A stretch of DNA of 64,000 nucleotides. Source: Woeseiaceae bacterium. GTDB taxonomy: Bacteria; Pseudomonadota; Gammaproteobacteria; Steroidobacterales; Woeseiaceae. A model generated the notes under the pieces. The model worked only from the letters and a program-made list of their open reading frames with translations, was not told the DNA's origin and ran no database searches. The stretch is taken from contig JAHEFF010000008.1 in NCBI GenBank assembly GCA_024640315.1, positions 29,342 through 93,341 on the forward strand. Reading direction: 5' to 3'. Positions within the stretch are counted from its first letter, which is position 1. Each line of letters opens with the position of its first letter. A program made the translations under genes and the position numbers. Below are positions 47,323-55,043 of the stretch, in pieces.

Positions 47323-48732
47323 TCAGCTCCGGTTGAAATGATCCTCCAGGACTTGGGCCACACAACACGTCAGCTTCTTGCCCTTCTCGATATGGAGGAA
47401 CTCATTCGGGCCGTGTGCATTCGAGTTTGGTCCAAGCAATCCCGTGATCAGGAATTGCGCTTGCGGAAACTTTTCACCGAGCATGCCCATGAAAGGGATC
47501 GTGCCACCGGTGCCCATATACACGGACGGCTTGGCGAAATAGGTCTGCGATGCTTTGTCCATGGCAGCTTCCAGCCAGTCGGCAACAGGCGGCGCGTTCC
47601 AGCCGGCCATGGTCGAGTCGACATCAAATGACACCCTGGCAAACGCAGGTGCATCGGCTTCCAGGGCTTTCTTGACCGCCTCGGCTGCCTGATCCGCATC
47701 CGCTGTTGGCGGCAGGCGGAACGAAAGTTTCAGCGTTGTGCCGGGCAACATGGTGTTGCCGGCATTGGCGATGGCCGGCATCCCGTCAGCACCGGTCACG
47801 GTCAAAGCCGGGCGCCAATTATTATTCAGAAGTAGTTCGTAAATTGACTCGGACGGTTCGGCAGCGGGATCAGCCCAGGGGAATTTCCTGTACACGGAGT
47901 CGGACAGAACATCTGCGGCCAGTTTGGCCTGTTCTTTTCGTTGCTCGGGAATTTCGACGAAGAGTTCCTCGACACGAATTTGCCCATTGGTCTCATCTTC
48001 AATTCGACTGAGGAGTTGCCGCAGAATGCGAAAGCAGGACGGTACGATGCCGCCTGCCGATCCTGAGTGGACACCTTCCGTCAGAACGTCGACCTGTAGT
48101 TTGCCGGTCAGGTTGCCTCGCAGGGAAGTCGTGCACCAAAGCTGGTCGTAGTTGCCACATTCCGCATCCAGACAAACCACCAGGCTAGGTGTGCCAAGGC
48201 GATCTCCAAGGTGATCGATATAGAAGGGCAGGTCGAAACTGCCTGATTCCTCACAGCCTTCGATGAGCACAATGCATCTCGCGTGCGGGATGCCCTGTTC
48301 CTGCATTGCCCGAATAGCAGTCAGCGAACCGAAAACGGCATAGCCGTCATCGGCGCCGCCGCGCCCGTACAGCTTCCCGTCGCGGATAACCGGTGTCCAG
48401 GGATCGAGATCATCATCCCAGCCACTAAATTCAGGTTGCTTGTCATAGTGTCCGTACATCAGCACCACGTCGTCGGAGTCACCCGGGATGTCCATGAACA
48501 GAATCGGCGTGCGCCCCTCGAGACGAATGATCTCCGTCTTCATGCCCTTGATCGGCTGGTCCAGGCACCATTTTTCGAGCATCGTCACTGCCGTATCCAT
48601 GTGGCCATGTTTTTCCCAGTCAGGGTCGAACATCGGAGATTTGTTTGGCACTTTGATGTACTCGCAGAGCTCCGGAATGATCGAGTCATCCCACATCTGG
48701 TTTACAAAAGTCTCGGTCTGCTTACTGTCCAT
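47323..48732 (-). CDS. M20-family metallopeptidase (dipeptidase-like)
   Basis: The 469-residue enzyme has the two-metal site of the M20 family: YGHYDKQPEFSGW, GRGGADDGYA and EGCEESGS in the first 160 residues, and a C-terminal metal histidine (NSNAHGPNE). There is no signal peptide, so it acts in the cytoplasm, probably on dipeptides. ATG 48732 follows a strong GGAGGAA; an ATG 33 bases upstream lies in the promoter zone. It diverges from the amidase gene. Confidence 0.9.
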   Translation of the reverse strand: MDSKQTETFVNQMWDDSIIPELCEYIKVPNKSPMFDPDWEKHGHMDTAVTMLEKWCLDQPIKGMKTEIIRLEGRTPILFMDIPGDSDDVVLMYGHYDKQPEFSGWDDDLDPWTPVIRDGKLYGRGGADDGYAVFGSLTAIRAMQEQGIPHARCIVLIEGCEESGSFDLPFYIDHLGDRLGTPSLVVCLDAECGNYDQLWCTTSLRGNLTGKLQVDVLTEGVHSGSAGGIVPSCFRILRQLLSRIEDETNGQIRVEELFVEIPEQRKEQAKLAADVLSDSVYRKFPWADPAAEPSESIYELLLNNNWRPALTVTGADGMPAIANAGNTMLPGTTLKLSFRLPPTADADQAAEAVKKALEADAPAFARVSFDVDSTMAGWNAPPVADWLEAAMDKASQTYFAKPSVYMGTGGTIPFMGMLGEKFPQAQFLITGLLGPNSNAHGPNEFLHIEKGKKLTCCVAQVLEDHFNRS

Positions 48733-48820
48733 CAATTCCTCCGGATACAGTGAGTGCCGCATCATACTAGACTATGATGGTCGGCCTGAACCGAAAACAA
48801 CATCCGGGGAGACCGCAACG
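48733..48820. promoter_or_regulatory. Divergent promoter region with 20-bp palindrome
   Basis: A perfect inverted repeat (CATCATA at 48760-48766 and TATGATG at 48773-48779, six bases apart) lies midway between the divergent M20 peptidase and amidase genes. Each arm holds a TATGAT -10 hexamer, one per strand, so the repeat may be two back-to-back promoters and/or an operator. No good -35 was seen on either side. Confidence 0.45.
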
Positions 48821-50047
48821 ATGACCGCAATTCGACTGATGCCATACCTGCTGATTTTCATGACGTTACCCGCATTGGGTGACGTCGAGATCGGCGGCTC
48901 GGGCGCGACCTGTGCGGAGGACCCTGCATGCATCAATCGAATGCATTCAGAGATTCCCATGGCCGCCCGGGCAAAGCCCGGCGAGCGCATTGTCATGAGA
49001 GGTCGCGATGCAGGAGACGTATACCTGGATCCGGATGAGTACGCCGAGGCCGAGTCCAGTCCGCGTGAAGGTTTCGGCGTGGTGCATCCGCTGGTCGGCC
49101 CCGTATACATCGAGGGAGCAGACGTCGGCGATGTACTGGCAGTAACGATTGAGGCGATCGACCCGGGGCCGGTTGGCTGGACAAGCGCATCTGCATTCGG
49201 TTTTGCCGGCGACGCCGTCGGCAGCGAGAGCCGCTTCATTGTGTGGCGTTTGAACGATGACTTCGCCGAGACCGAGGCGATACCCGGCGTTCGCATACCG
49301 AATGGCAGTTTCCCGGGTGTAGTAACCACCATGCCGGGGCCCGGTCTCCTCGCAACGATCCTGGATCGCGAGCAGCGGCTGGCCGATGCCGGTGGCGCAG
49401 TTTATGTTCCGGACACAGACCTCGCGCAACCGTCATCGCTTTGCGGCGAGGAGGGGACAAGGTCAGGTGAATGCCTGCGGACGATTCCGCCGAGAGAGAA
49501 TGGCGGCAACATGGATATTCGCTACATCAAGGTGGGGTCGACGGTCTATCTCCCCTGCCTGATAGAAGGATGCGGTCTCGCAATTGGTGATTTTCACTAC
49601 GCACAAGGTGATGGCGAGGTATCCGGAACGGCCATCGAGATGGATGCCGATATCACGGTGACGACACAAGTCCTGCGCGATGGCCCGGATCTCAGCCAGG
49701 GTCCGCACTACGAAGGTCCGGCGTCTCTTTTGTCTATTCCGTCATCCAGGTTTTACGCCACTACCGGTTTCCCGTTGAAAGCGGAGGGCGATATTCCGCG
49801 TGACATCGAGTATCTGGCTTCGGCCAAGGTGGCCGATCTCACGAACCTGTCGAAGGATCTGAACCTGGCGGCGCAAAATGCACTGGTGGCGATGGTGAAT
49901 TACATCGTCAGTCGCTACGGTTATGACCGGACGCAGGCTTACATGATTGCAAGCGTCGCGGTTGACCTCAGGATTGCGCAACTTGTTGACGTGCCGAATG
50001 TCGGCGTCACGGCGATACTGCCGCTGGACATCTTCGTCAATCGCTGA
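48821..50047 (+). CDS. Secreted acetamidase/formamidase-family protein
   Basis: The 408-residue protein has a signal peptide (cleavage near ALGDV) and the FmdA/AmdA fold segments: GDVLAVTIEAIDPGP, WTSASAFGF, PGVRIPNGSFPGV, NGGNMDIRYIKVGSTVYLP and GDFHYAQGDGEVSG. The family hydrolyses short amides to ammonia and an acid, normally in the cytoplasm; this one is exported. GGGGAGA precedes ATG 48821. The open frame extends 333 bases upstream only because it is antisense to the peptidase gene. Confidence 0.85.
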   Translation: MTAIRLMPYLLIFMTLPALGDVEIGGSGATCAEDPACINRMHSEIPMAARAKPGERIVMRGRDAGDVYLDPDEYAEAESSPREGFGVVHPLVGPVYIEGADVGDVLAVTIEAIDPGPVGWTSASAFGFAGDAVGSESRFIVWRLNDDFAETEAIPGVRIPNGSFPGVVTTMPGPGLLATILDREQRLADAGGAVYVPDTDLAQPSSLCGEEGTRSGECLRTIPPRENGGNMDIRYIKVGSTVYLPCLIEGCGLAIGDFHYAQGDGEVSGTAIEMDADITVTTQVLRDGPDLSQGPHYEGPASLLSIPSSRFYATTGFPLKAEGDIPRDIEYLASAKVADLTNLSKDLNLAAQNALVAMVNYIVSRYGYDRTQAYMIASVAVDLRIAQLVDVPNVGVTAILPLDIFVNR

Positions 50048-50426
50048 GAATTTCAGCTCGCGTCTTAAGCGGATCGAGCAGCAATTTCCTGCGCGCATTG
50101 CCGACTTCGTCGGCGGTGTATGGCTTGAAGTTGTCGGGCAGCGTGTCGCCATTAAAATTGGTCATGACCCAGTTGAGCACCGCTGCCAGGCGTTCATCGC
50201 TCATTGGCGTTTGCGACACACCTGGCACACGTACGATATACTCGCGACCCTCTTCGGATTTGAGTAGAGGCCCCAGTTCACGCAGGCTGGGGACATTCGC
50301 GGCCAAAACGGCTTCGCCGGTGTGCAGGTGGCAACCGCGGCAGAAGAGCAGGTAGTCCGCGTGCGGGTCCGCAACGGCACAATTACCAGCAGCAAGGAGT
50401 ACCGCCAGAAGCAACGGGCGCATCAT
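50037..50426 (-). CDS. Small monohaem cytochrome c of the aau cluster
   Basis: The 129-residue product has a signal peptide (about 1-19) and a single CXXCH (C29-H33); NTPMSD-like SQTPMSDERL supplies a likely axial methionine. It is the last gene of aauBEDA. In Alcaligenes faecalis the gene after aauA also encodes a small periplasmic monohaem cytochrome, so this is probably the same gene and a candidate electron acceptor or helper of the amine dehydrogenase. The start is ATG 50426 (or 50423); its 3' end overlaps the convergent amidase gene by 11 bases. Confidence 0.85.
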   Translation of the reverse strand: MMRPLLLAVLLAAGNCAVADPHADYLLFCRGCHLHTGEAVLAANVPSLRELGPLLKSEEGREYIVRVPGVSQTPMSDERLAAVLNWVMTNFNGDTLPDNFKPYTADEVGNARRKLLLDPLKTRAEILSD

Positions 50427-50469
50427 GGACAATCTGTTCCCGGGAGAGTCAGGTCTCCTGCCCAATTGC

Positions 50470-51012
50470 CTAGTCTCCGCCGGAAGCCTCGCCCAGCACG
50501 ACTGCGACCGTGCAGTGGTAGGCGCGCGATTCGGTGCCGAAGCACCAGATGATGCTGCCTGCATTCGATGGATAATAAACCGGTCGGTCACGCTCTGTGT
50601 TGTGACACATGCAGCGTCCGCACATCGTCTTGCCGCAGCAGTCGTTGTAGGACATCAGGTAGTCGCGATCGTCGACCGGGTTTCGACAGGTGCCGACCCA
50701 GGTAATAGGTGAAGCCTCCGAGCCTGGTGGGCAAGACGTAATCGAACCGCCGCAACAGGTACACAGAGAGCCACCCATGGCGCAGTAACGCCAGTACTCG
50801 CAGCTCTGTTCATCACCGACCTCCTGGATGGAGTCCTGGGAGAAAGCCCGCGAAACCGGCAACAACGGAAGCGTCGCGACCCCGGCAAGCATGGCCCCGA
50901 GGCGCGACAGGAAATTTCGCCGCGAAATGTTACGCGCAAGTCTTAGCGTCTGCTCCCTGGCGGTCTGATCAATCCAGTAATAGGTCTTGTCGACGATGTT
51001 TTTAGTATTCAT
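50470..51012 (-). CDS. aauA: Aromatic (aralkyl)amine dehydrogenase light chain, TTQ-bearing
   Basis: The 180-residue subunit has a TAT leader (ISRRNFLSRLGA) and a cysteine-rich mature part typical of TTQ amine dehydrogenases. W105 (TWVGTC) and W156 (IIWCFG) are 51 residues apart, as are the two tryptophans that form tryptophan tryptophylquinone. D124 and T168 match the catalytic Asp and Thr. The four positions 105/124/156/168 are exactly four less than W109/D128/W160/T172 of A. faecalis AADH, whereas methylamine dehydrogenase has two more residues between the second tryptophan and the threonine. So an aralkylamine dehydrogenase (tyramine, phenylethylamine and similar) is favoured. It overlaps aauD by four bases. 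Confidence 0.93.
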   Translation of the reverse strand: MNTKNIVDKTYYWIDQTAREQTLRLARNISRRNFLSRLGAMLAGVATLPLLPVSRAFSQDSIQEVGDEQSCEYWRYCAMGGSLCTCCGGSITSCPPGSEASPITWVGTCRNPVDDRDYLMSYNDCCGKTMCGRCMCHNTERDRPVYYPSNAGSIIWCFGTESRAYHCTVAVVLGEASGGD

Positions 51013-51632
51013 GAAGCTTTTTCCTTCACTGAATGGTCGTGTTCCTGTTGAACCAGGCCTACATAGTCCTGGAGTGTTGCGATGCCTGTATCCATGGCCT
51101 CGATGAGGCTTTCCAGGTGTTCGCGGGTATTTACGAGTCCCTTGCTTTGCAGCGTACCGTCTGCGCCAATTAAGACCGCGAATGGCAGTTTGCTGACCTC
51201 AAAACTCATGCCGAGTTTTTCCGACAAGACATAGGGGTATTTTTCGAGATCCAGGTCTTTTGCGTATGCCTGATGCTGTTCAAGCTTATCGCCATCACTG
51301 GCAAATACGAGTTCCAGCCGGTTCCGTTCCGTGCGGGCCAGTGATTTCGCTGTGGGCGCGAGGGATTTGCAGACGGGACAGGTTGGCGAAAGAAACATGA
51401 CAAGCGTGTTCATGCCATTTTCGCTGGGACCACCGATGGTGACATCTCTGCCGTGAATGTCTGTGATGGACAACGCTTCGGTCAGTTCTCCAACTTTGGG
51501 TCCGCTGGTTGGCTGTAAGGCGCCCGCCGGCGCAACCCGCTCGTGCAGGATGCCTACCTGTCGCGCAAGTGCGAGTACCACCAGAGCAAGCACGATAACA
51601 ATGGCCCAGAGAACGATATTTGAAACTACCAT
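51009..51632 (-). CDS. aauD: Amine dehydrogenase accessory thioredoxin-like protein
   Basis: The 207-residue protein has one N-terminal membrane helix and a thioredoxin-fold domain with the active-site SPTCPVCKS (C85, C88). MauD/AauD proteins form or protect the six disulfides of the light chain in the periplasm. I chose ATG 51632, which gives the family N-terminus and lies eight bases past the aauE stop with AGAGGC upstream; a GTG at 51659 would add nine residues. Confidence 0.92.
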   Translation of the reverse strand: MVVSNIVLWAIVIVLALVVLALARQVGILHERVAPAGALQPTSGPKVGELTEALSITDIHGRDVTIGGPSENGMNTLVMFLSPTCPVCKSLAPTAKSLARTERNRLELVFASDGDKLEQHQAYAKDLDLEKYPYVLSEKLGMSFEVSKLPFAVLIGADGTLQSKGLVNTREHLESLIEAMDTGIATLQDYVGLVQQEHDHSVKEKAS

Positions 51633-51640
51633 TGCCTCTG

Positions 51641-52210
51641 TCACTTGCGCTTTCTCCACGTATCGATGGCGGTGCGATTGGCAAGCAGCTGATTGGCGGC
51701 AGCGAACAGCAACGCGCCCGCCAGTAATGCCGCGAGCAAGGTCAGGTAGTCGCCAGAGCCCAGGATACGATTATTGGCGGGTAACAGCGTAAGCAGTGCC
51801 GCGAAGATCAGCACAACGTTCCTGATGATCAGTCTGCCGGAAAGATATTGCTCATTTTCACTCTTGCCGCCGAAGCCACAGCCACAGTCGAAATGTACGC
51901 GACCGCGTTTGATATTGATGCCGATTGCGAGAGCATAAACGGCGAGTAATAGTGCGCTGCCCGTAGCGGTCATGCCGTGGCCGTAGTAACCCAGCAGCCA
52001 GGCTCCGCCCAGTAAAAGTTCGACAATCGGGATGACTCGCGATGCTGGCGGCACCAAAGTCTCGGGAATAACCTGGTACTCGAGCAAGGTGATTCTGAAT
52101 TGCGCAGCCTCTGACAGCTTGTGATATGCCGTGACGACGAACATCAGTCCGAGGCCTATCGATATCGCTTTGACAATTAATGGATCAAGCAGCAACACTA
52201 TCGCCCTCAA
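51641..52210 (-). CDS. aauE: Amine dehydrogenase accessory membrane protein
   Basis: The 189-residue membrane protein has about five helices and the MauE cysteine motif FDCGCGFGG near residue 110. It is thought to work with MauD/AauD in light-chain disulfide formation, much like the DsbB/DoxX-type partners. Its ATG overlaps the aauB stop by four bases. Confidence 0.92.
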   Translation of the reverse strand: MRAIVLLLDPLIVKAISIGLGLMFVVTAYHKLSEAAQFRITLLEYQVIPETLVPPASRVIPIVELLLGGAWLLGYYGHGMTATGSALLLAVYALAIGINIKRGRVHFDCGCGFGGKSENEQYLSGRLIIRNVVLIFAALLTLLPANNRILGSGDYLTLLAALLAGALLFAAANQLLANRTAIDTWRKRK

Positions 52211-53298
52211 AGATCCTCGAACAACGAGGCCGCCGGGGCGTCAATGCTGCGCTCGAAGCGAAACGTCAGCGCATCGTAAACATGTGTTCCGCCGTCAACG
52301 TCACCGACGATCAAGAGCGGCTGGGCTTCCTGCGTCACCATGATGTTTTCGACCGGCGTTTCAAACTCGATTGTGCCGATTTTGCGTTTCGATTCAGTGC
52401 TGAATACCCAGATCTCGTGGCCTGGCTCGTGGTGTGAGTACCGTTCGCCCTGGTGCATGATCAGGTAGAAAAGTCCAAGGTCCTTGTGCAACGCTGCTAT
52501 TTGTCCTCCACCGGGCCACCAGCCTTCCTCTCTTTCTTCCTCGGTGACCAGGTCCCACGGGTCGCTAATACTATCTGCGGTAACATCGAATGCCTTGCCG
52601 CCATGCGTAAATAGAAGCCAGCCGTCATTACTGGGAACAGGGCGATCGTACACGGCGTCTTCCTGCAATTCGAAAAACTTGTCACCGCGGCGACGATTTA
52701 CTTCCTGACCGTTTTCATCAACATCGATCAGCATTAAGGTGCCGTCGCCACAGATTGTAATGAAGTCGTTGTTTTCGACGGGCAGAATCAGAGAGCAGCC
52801 CGGCGTCGATATTTCGCTAACGAATTTGCGGTTTACGACGTCGGTAATGGAAACGGATTGTGCCGGTGTCATGTTTGACGACGCGACATGTTTACCGCCG
52901 CTCAGCATGCCGATGTAGTTTCGGAAACTGAGGATCATCGATTTCTGCGGAATTTCGATTTCGGCAACAGGCGAAAGATTGTCGAAGTCATGAATGATAA
53001 GCACGTCCGTGCGATCGCCGTAGTTGCCGCGCGACCAGTAGATGTTAGTCGCGTAAAATTCACGGCGATCGACATTTGGCTGAATAGCGGGGGTCATTGA
53101 CGATGTATTGATCAATCCATGCATTTCGCCGGTGGTTGCATCGAAAATGTATCCGGCGCTCCGACTGACAGAAATAAACCAGTTTTCTCCGGGATCCTGC
53201 ATCGTTTCGGTAGGCTGCATCGTCTGCGGCTCGATTTGGGCATTTGCCGTTGTCGCGCCGAGCGCCATGATAAGCAGGGTTGTCGTGATGACGCGCAT
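52207..53298 (-). CDS. aauB: Aromatic amine dehydrogenase heavy chain
   Basis: The 363-residue subunit has a Sec signal peptide (cleavage near TANAQ) and a seven-bladed propeller-type sequence with repeated short beta motifs (for example AGYIFDATTGEMHGL, IEFETPVENIMVTQEAQPLL). It is the structural heavy chain of the periplasmic heterotetramer and carries no cofactor. GGAGGATAAG precedes ATG 53298. It is the first gene of aauBEDA. Confidence 0.92.
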   Translation of the reverse strand: MRVITTTLLIMALGATTANAQIEPQTMQPTETMQDPGENWFISVSRSAGYIFDATTGEMHGLINTSSMTPAIQPNVDRREFYATNIYWSRGNYGDRTDVLIIHDFDNLSPVAEIEIPQKSMILSFRNYIGMLSGGKHVASSNMTPAQSVSITDVVNRKFVSEISTPGCSLILPVENNDFITICGDGTLMLIDVDENGQEVNRRRGDKFFELQEDAVYDRPVPSNDGWLLFTHGGKAFDVTADSISDPWDLVTEEEREEGWWPGGGQIAALHKDLGLFYLIMHQGERYSHHEPGHEIWVFSTESKRKIGTIEFETPVENIMVTQEAQPLLIVGDVDGGTHVYDALTFRFERSIDAPAASLFEDL

Positions 53299-53415
53299 TA
53301 TTCTTATCCTCCGTTGCCGGTGAATCTGGTTGTTCTTGTCACCTGCGCCGGAGCATATCACGAAAGCCCGGAAACGCTATGTTATCAGAGCCTTCGAAGT
53401 GGCAGAATCCGATCG

Positions 53416-53757
53416 ATGAATATCGGCAAGGCAATATGGCTGCTGGTGCTGGCGGGAATCATTACGACCTTGCTGTTTGAGGTCAATTTCGTGCTCGACT
53501 TCGGCGGATCTGTCGTCCGCCAAATCCCTGATCCGGCTATCGAATCAGAATACAAACGTTGCTACCAGGAAAAAGATAACCGGATTCACGATACTGCGTT
53601 TGGCACGATCGATAACCCTGATGTGCAAAAAGAGTTCATCTCGTCCAACCAGGCGCGTGCCGCGGCTGAGTGCAGAGCCTTGTACCCGGAAGTGATGATT
53701 CGTACCGAGGAGTCAGCCGATTTCAATCTCGTCGACCTGAAACCGAGGTTCTGGTAA
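53416..53757 (+). CDS. Small membrane-anchored protein of unknown function
   Basis: The 113-residue product has one N-terminal membrane helix (about 6-28) and a charged, extracytoplasmic tail with two cysteines (KRCYQEKDNR and AECRALYPE). I do not recognise a family. It starts 117 bases from aauB and runs the other way. Longer in-frame starts would run antisense through aauB and are not credible. Confidence 0.7.
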   Translation: MNIGKAIWLLVLAGIITTLLFEVNFVLDFGGSVVRQIPDPAIESEYKRCYQEKDNRIHDTAFGTIDNPDVQKEFISSNQARAAAECRALYPEVMIRTEESADFNLVDLKPRFW

Positions 53758-53766
53758 CTCGCGCAT

Positions 53767-54900
53767 TCAGAAACCGGAAAAAATTCTTTGATGCTCCGCG
53801 ATAATCCTTGCGGTTTCTTCAGGCTCCGGGTTTGTTGACCAGTCGCCCAGCTTGAATGTGCCGCCGAGCAGCAGTACGTCCGATCGGGAAAACATATACA
53901 GGTTGCTGCTTCCTCCGCCGATTGTCAGGTAGTCGACATCGGGATCGGGAGGCATATAGACGAGTTGTCCTTTGGCGGGCGTCAATGCTTCGTCACCAAA
54001 AAGCTGCCTTGAACCGAGGCCCGTGCAGTTGAAGATGACCGGTTCTGAAAGCCCGAACAGCTCTTCCTTCGCAGCGAAGTTTCGAATAACGAAATGCCCG
54101 CCAGCCTGCAGGAAGTCCTCCGTCAGTCGCCGCAGGAAAGTCGCGGGCTCGATCATCATTGTGAGCGATACGTGGGCGTACTTTGTTGGAAATGGATGTT
54201 CGCCGGGACCGAGAACGCCTTCGTATGGATAAAGGTGTGCAAATTCCCCTTCGGAACCATCTTCGGCCGTTTCGCTGGGCCGATACAGTTCGGTCCAGTG
54301 AATACCATAGTCGGAACCACCGAGGTTGGTATGAGCGTGATGTGAAATGCGTGCGGCAAACTGAAGTTGGGATTTGTATGCGTCCGAAGAAACCTCAGGG
54401 TCATGCGAGCTGAACGGACCCCATTCTCCGCCCGCAACGTTGGAGGTCGTATGCCTGGCCATGTCACGCGTATAGATCGTGACGTTCCATCCGGCATCCT
54501 GCAAAAGTCGGGCGCTCGTGAGGCCGATAACGCCGCTGCCAATGACTGCGACGTCCCGGTGTTCCATGCCCAGGGTTTGTCGGACTGCCAGTGCCGACGA
54601 CCCCCATGACAGGGTGATTCCGGCGCCGCCGTGTCCGTAGTTGTGTACGACAATCTTGTCGTCAAATTTTTCACTTTCAACGCGAAAACCGGGTGGCCGG
54701 AATGGTCGATGCCCGACGACCTCCCGGATAATGTTTTCCATGGAAATGCGAGGCGCTACCCAGGGATTCCTTGAATAAGGCCTCGTATATTGTTGCGAGC
54801 GCGGTGCCATTGGCGCGCACGCACTCACTGATGCGGCGAATGCGCCAGCACCCATTGTTTTCAGAAGATCGCGGCGGAGCTGCCGTTGCGGCTGTTTCAT
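53767..54900 (-). CDS. TAT-exported D-amino-acid-oxidase-like FAD protein, circularly permuted
   Basis: The 377-residue flavoprotein has a TAT leader (QLRRDLLKTMGAG) with a lipobox-like VSAC ending at C28. The DAAO signatures are all present but in a new order. The motif that normally ends the protein (RPFRPPGFRVE, 65-75, and HNYGHGGAGITLSWG, 86-100) comes first. Then follow the FAD Rossmann motif GSGVIG (121-126), the TSNVAGGEWGPF loop, CTGLGSRQLFGD and finally GGTFKLGDW, after which the protein ends. It probably oxidises D-amino acids or related amines in the periplasm; the substrate is unknown. It diverges from the spermidine-dehydrogenase-like gene. Confidence 0.88.
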   Translation of the reverse strand: MKQPQRQLRRDLLKTMGAGAFAASVSACAPMAPRSQQYTRPYSRNPWVAPRISMENIIREVVGHRPFRPPGFRVESEKFDDKIVVHNYGHGGAGITLSWGSSALAVRQTLGMEHRDVAVIGSGVIGLTSARLLQDAGWNVTIYTRDMARHTTSNVAGGEWGPFSSHDPEVSSDAYKSQLQFAARISHHAHTNLGGSDYGIHWTELYRPSETAEDGSEGEFAHLYPYEGVLGPGEHPFPTKYAHVSLTMMIEPATFLRRLTEDFLQAGGHFVIRNFAAKEELFGLSEPVIFNCTGLGSRQLFGDEALTPAKGQLVYMPPDPDVDYLTIGGGSSNLYMFSRSDVLLLGGTFKLGDWSTNPEPEETARIIAEHQRIFSGF

Positions 54901-55043
54901 CGATATGTCCCCCTGGATATCGGCAGGGCCAAGACTAGACGGGCAGCGGTGTAAAGACAATTCTCAGGATGACTATCCTTATCGCGCTTTTATTCAATTT
55001 GGACTTCTAATAGAGTGGCGGGAGTGCTTGAAGGGGGAAGAAT

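Noticed and set aside
50470..51012. Methylamine dehydrogenase (mauA) as the name for the light chain
   Set aside because: Residue spacing between the second TTQ tryptophan and the catalytic threonine (12) matches AADH, not methylamine dehydrogenase (14). The gene order also matches aau.
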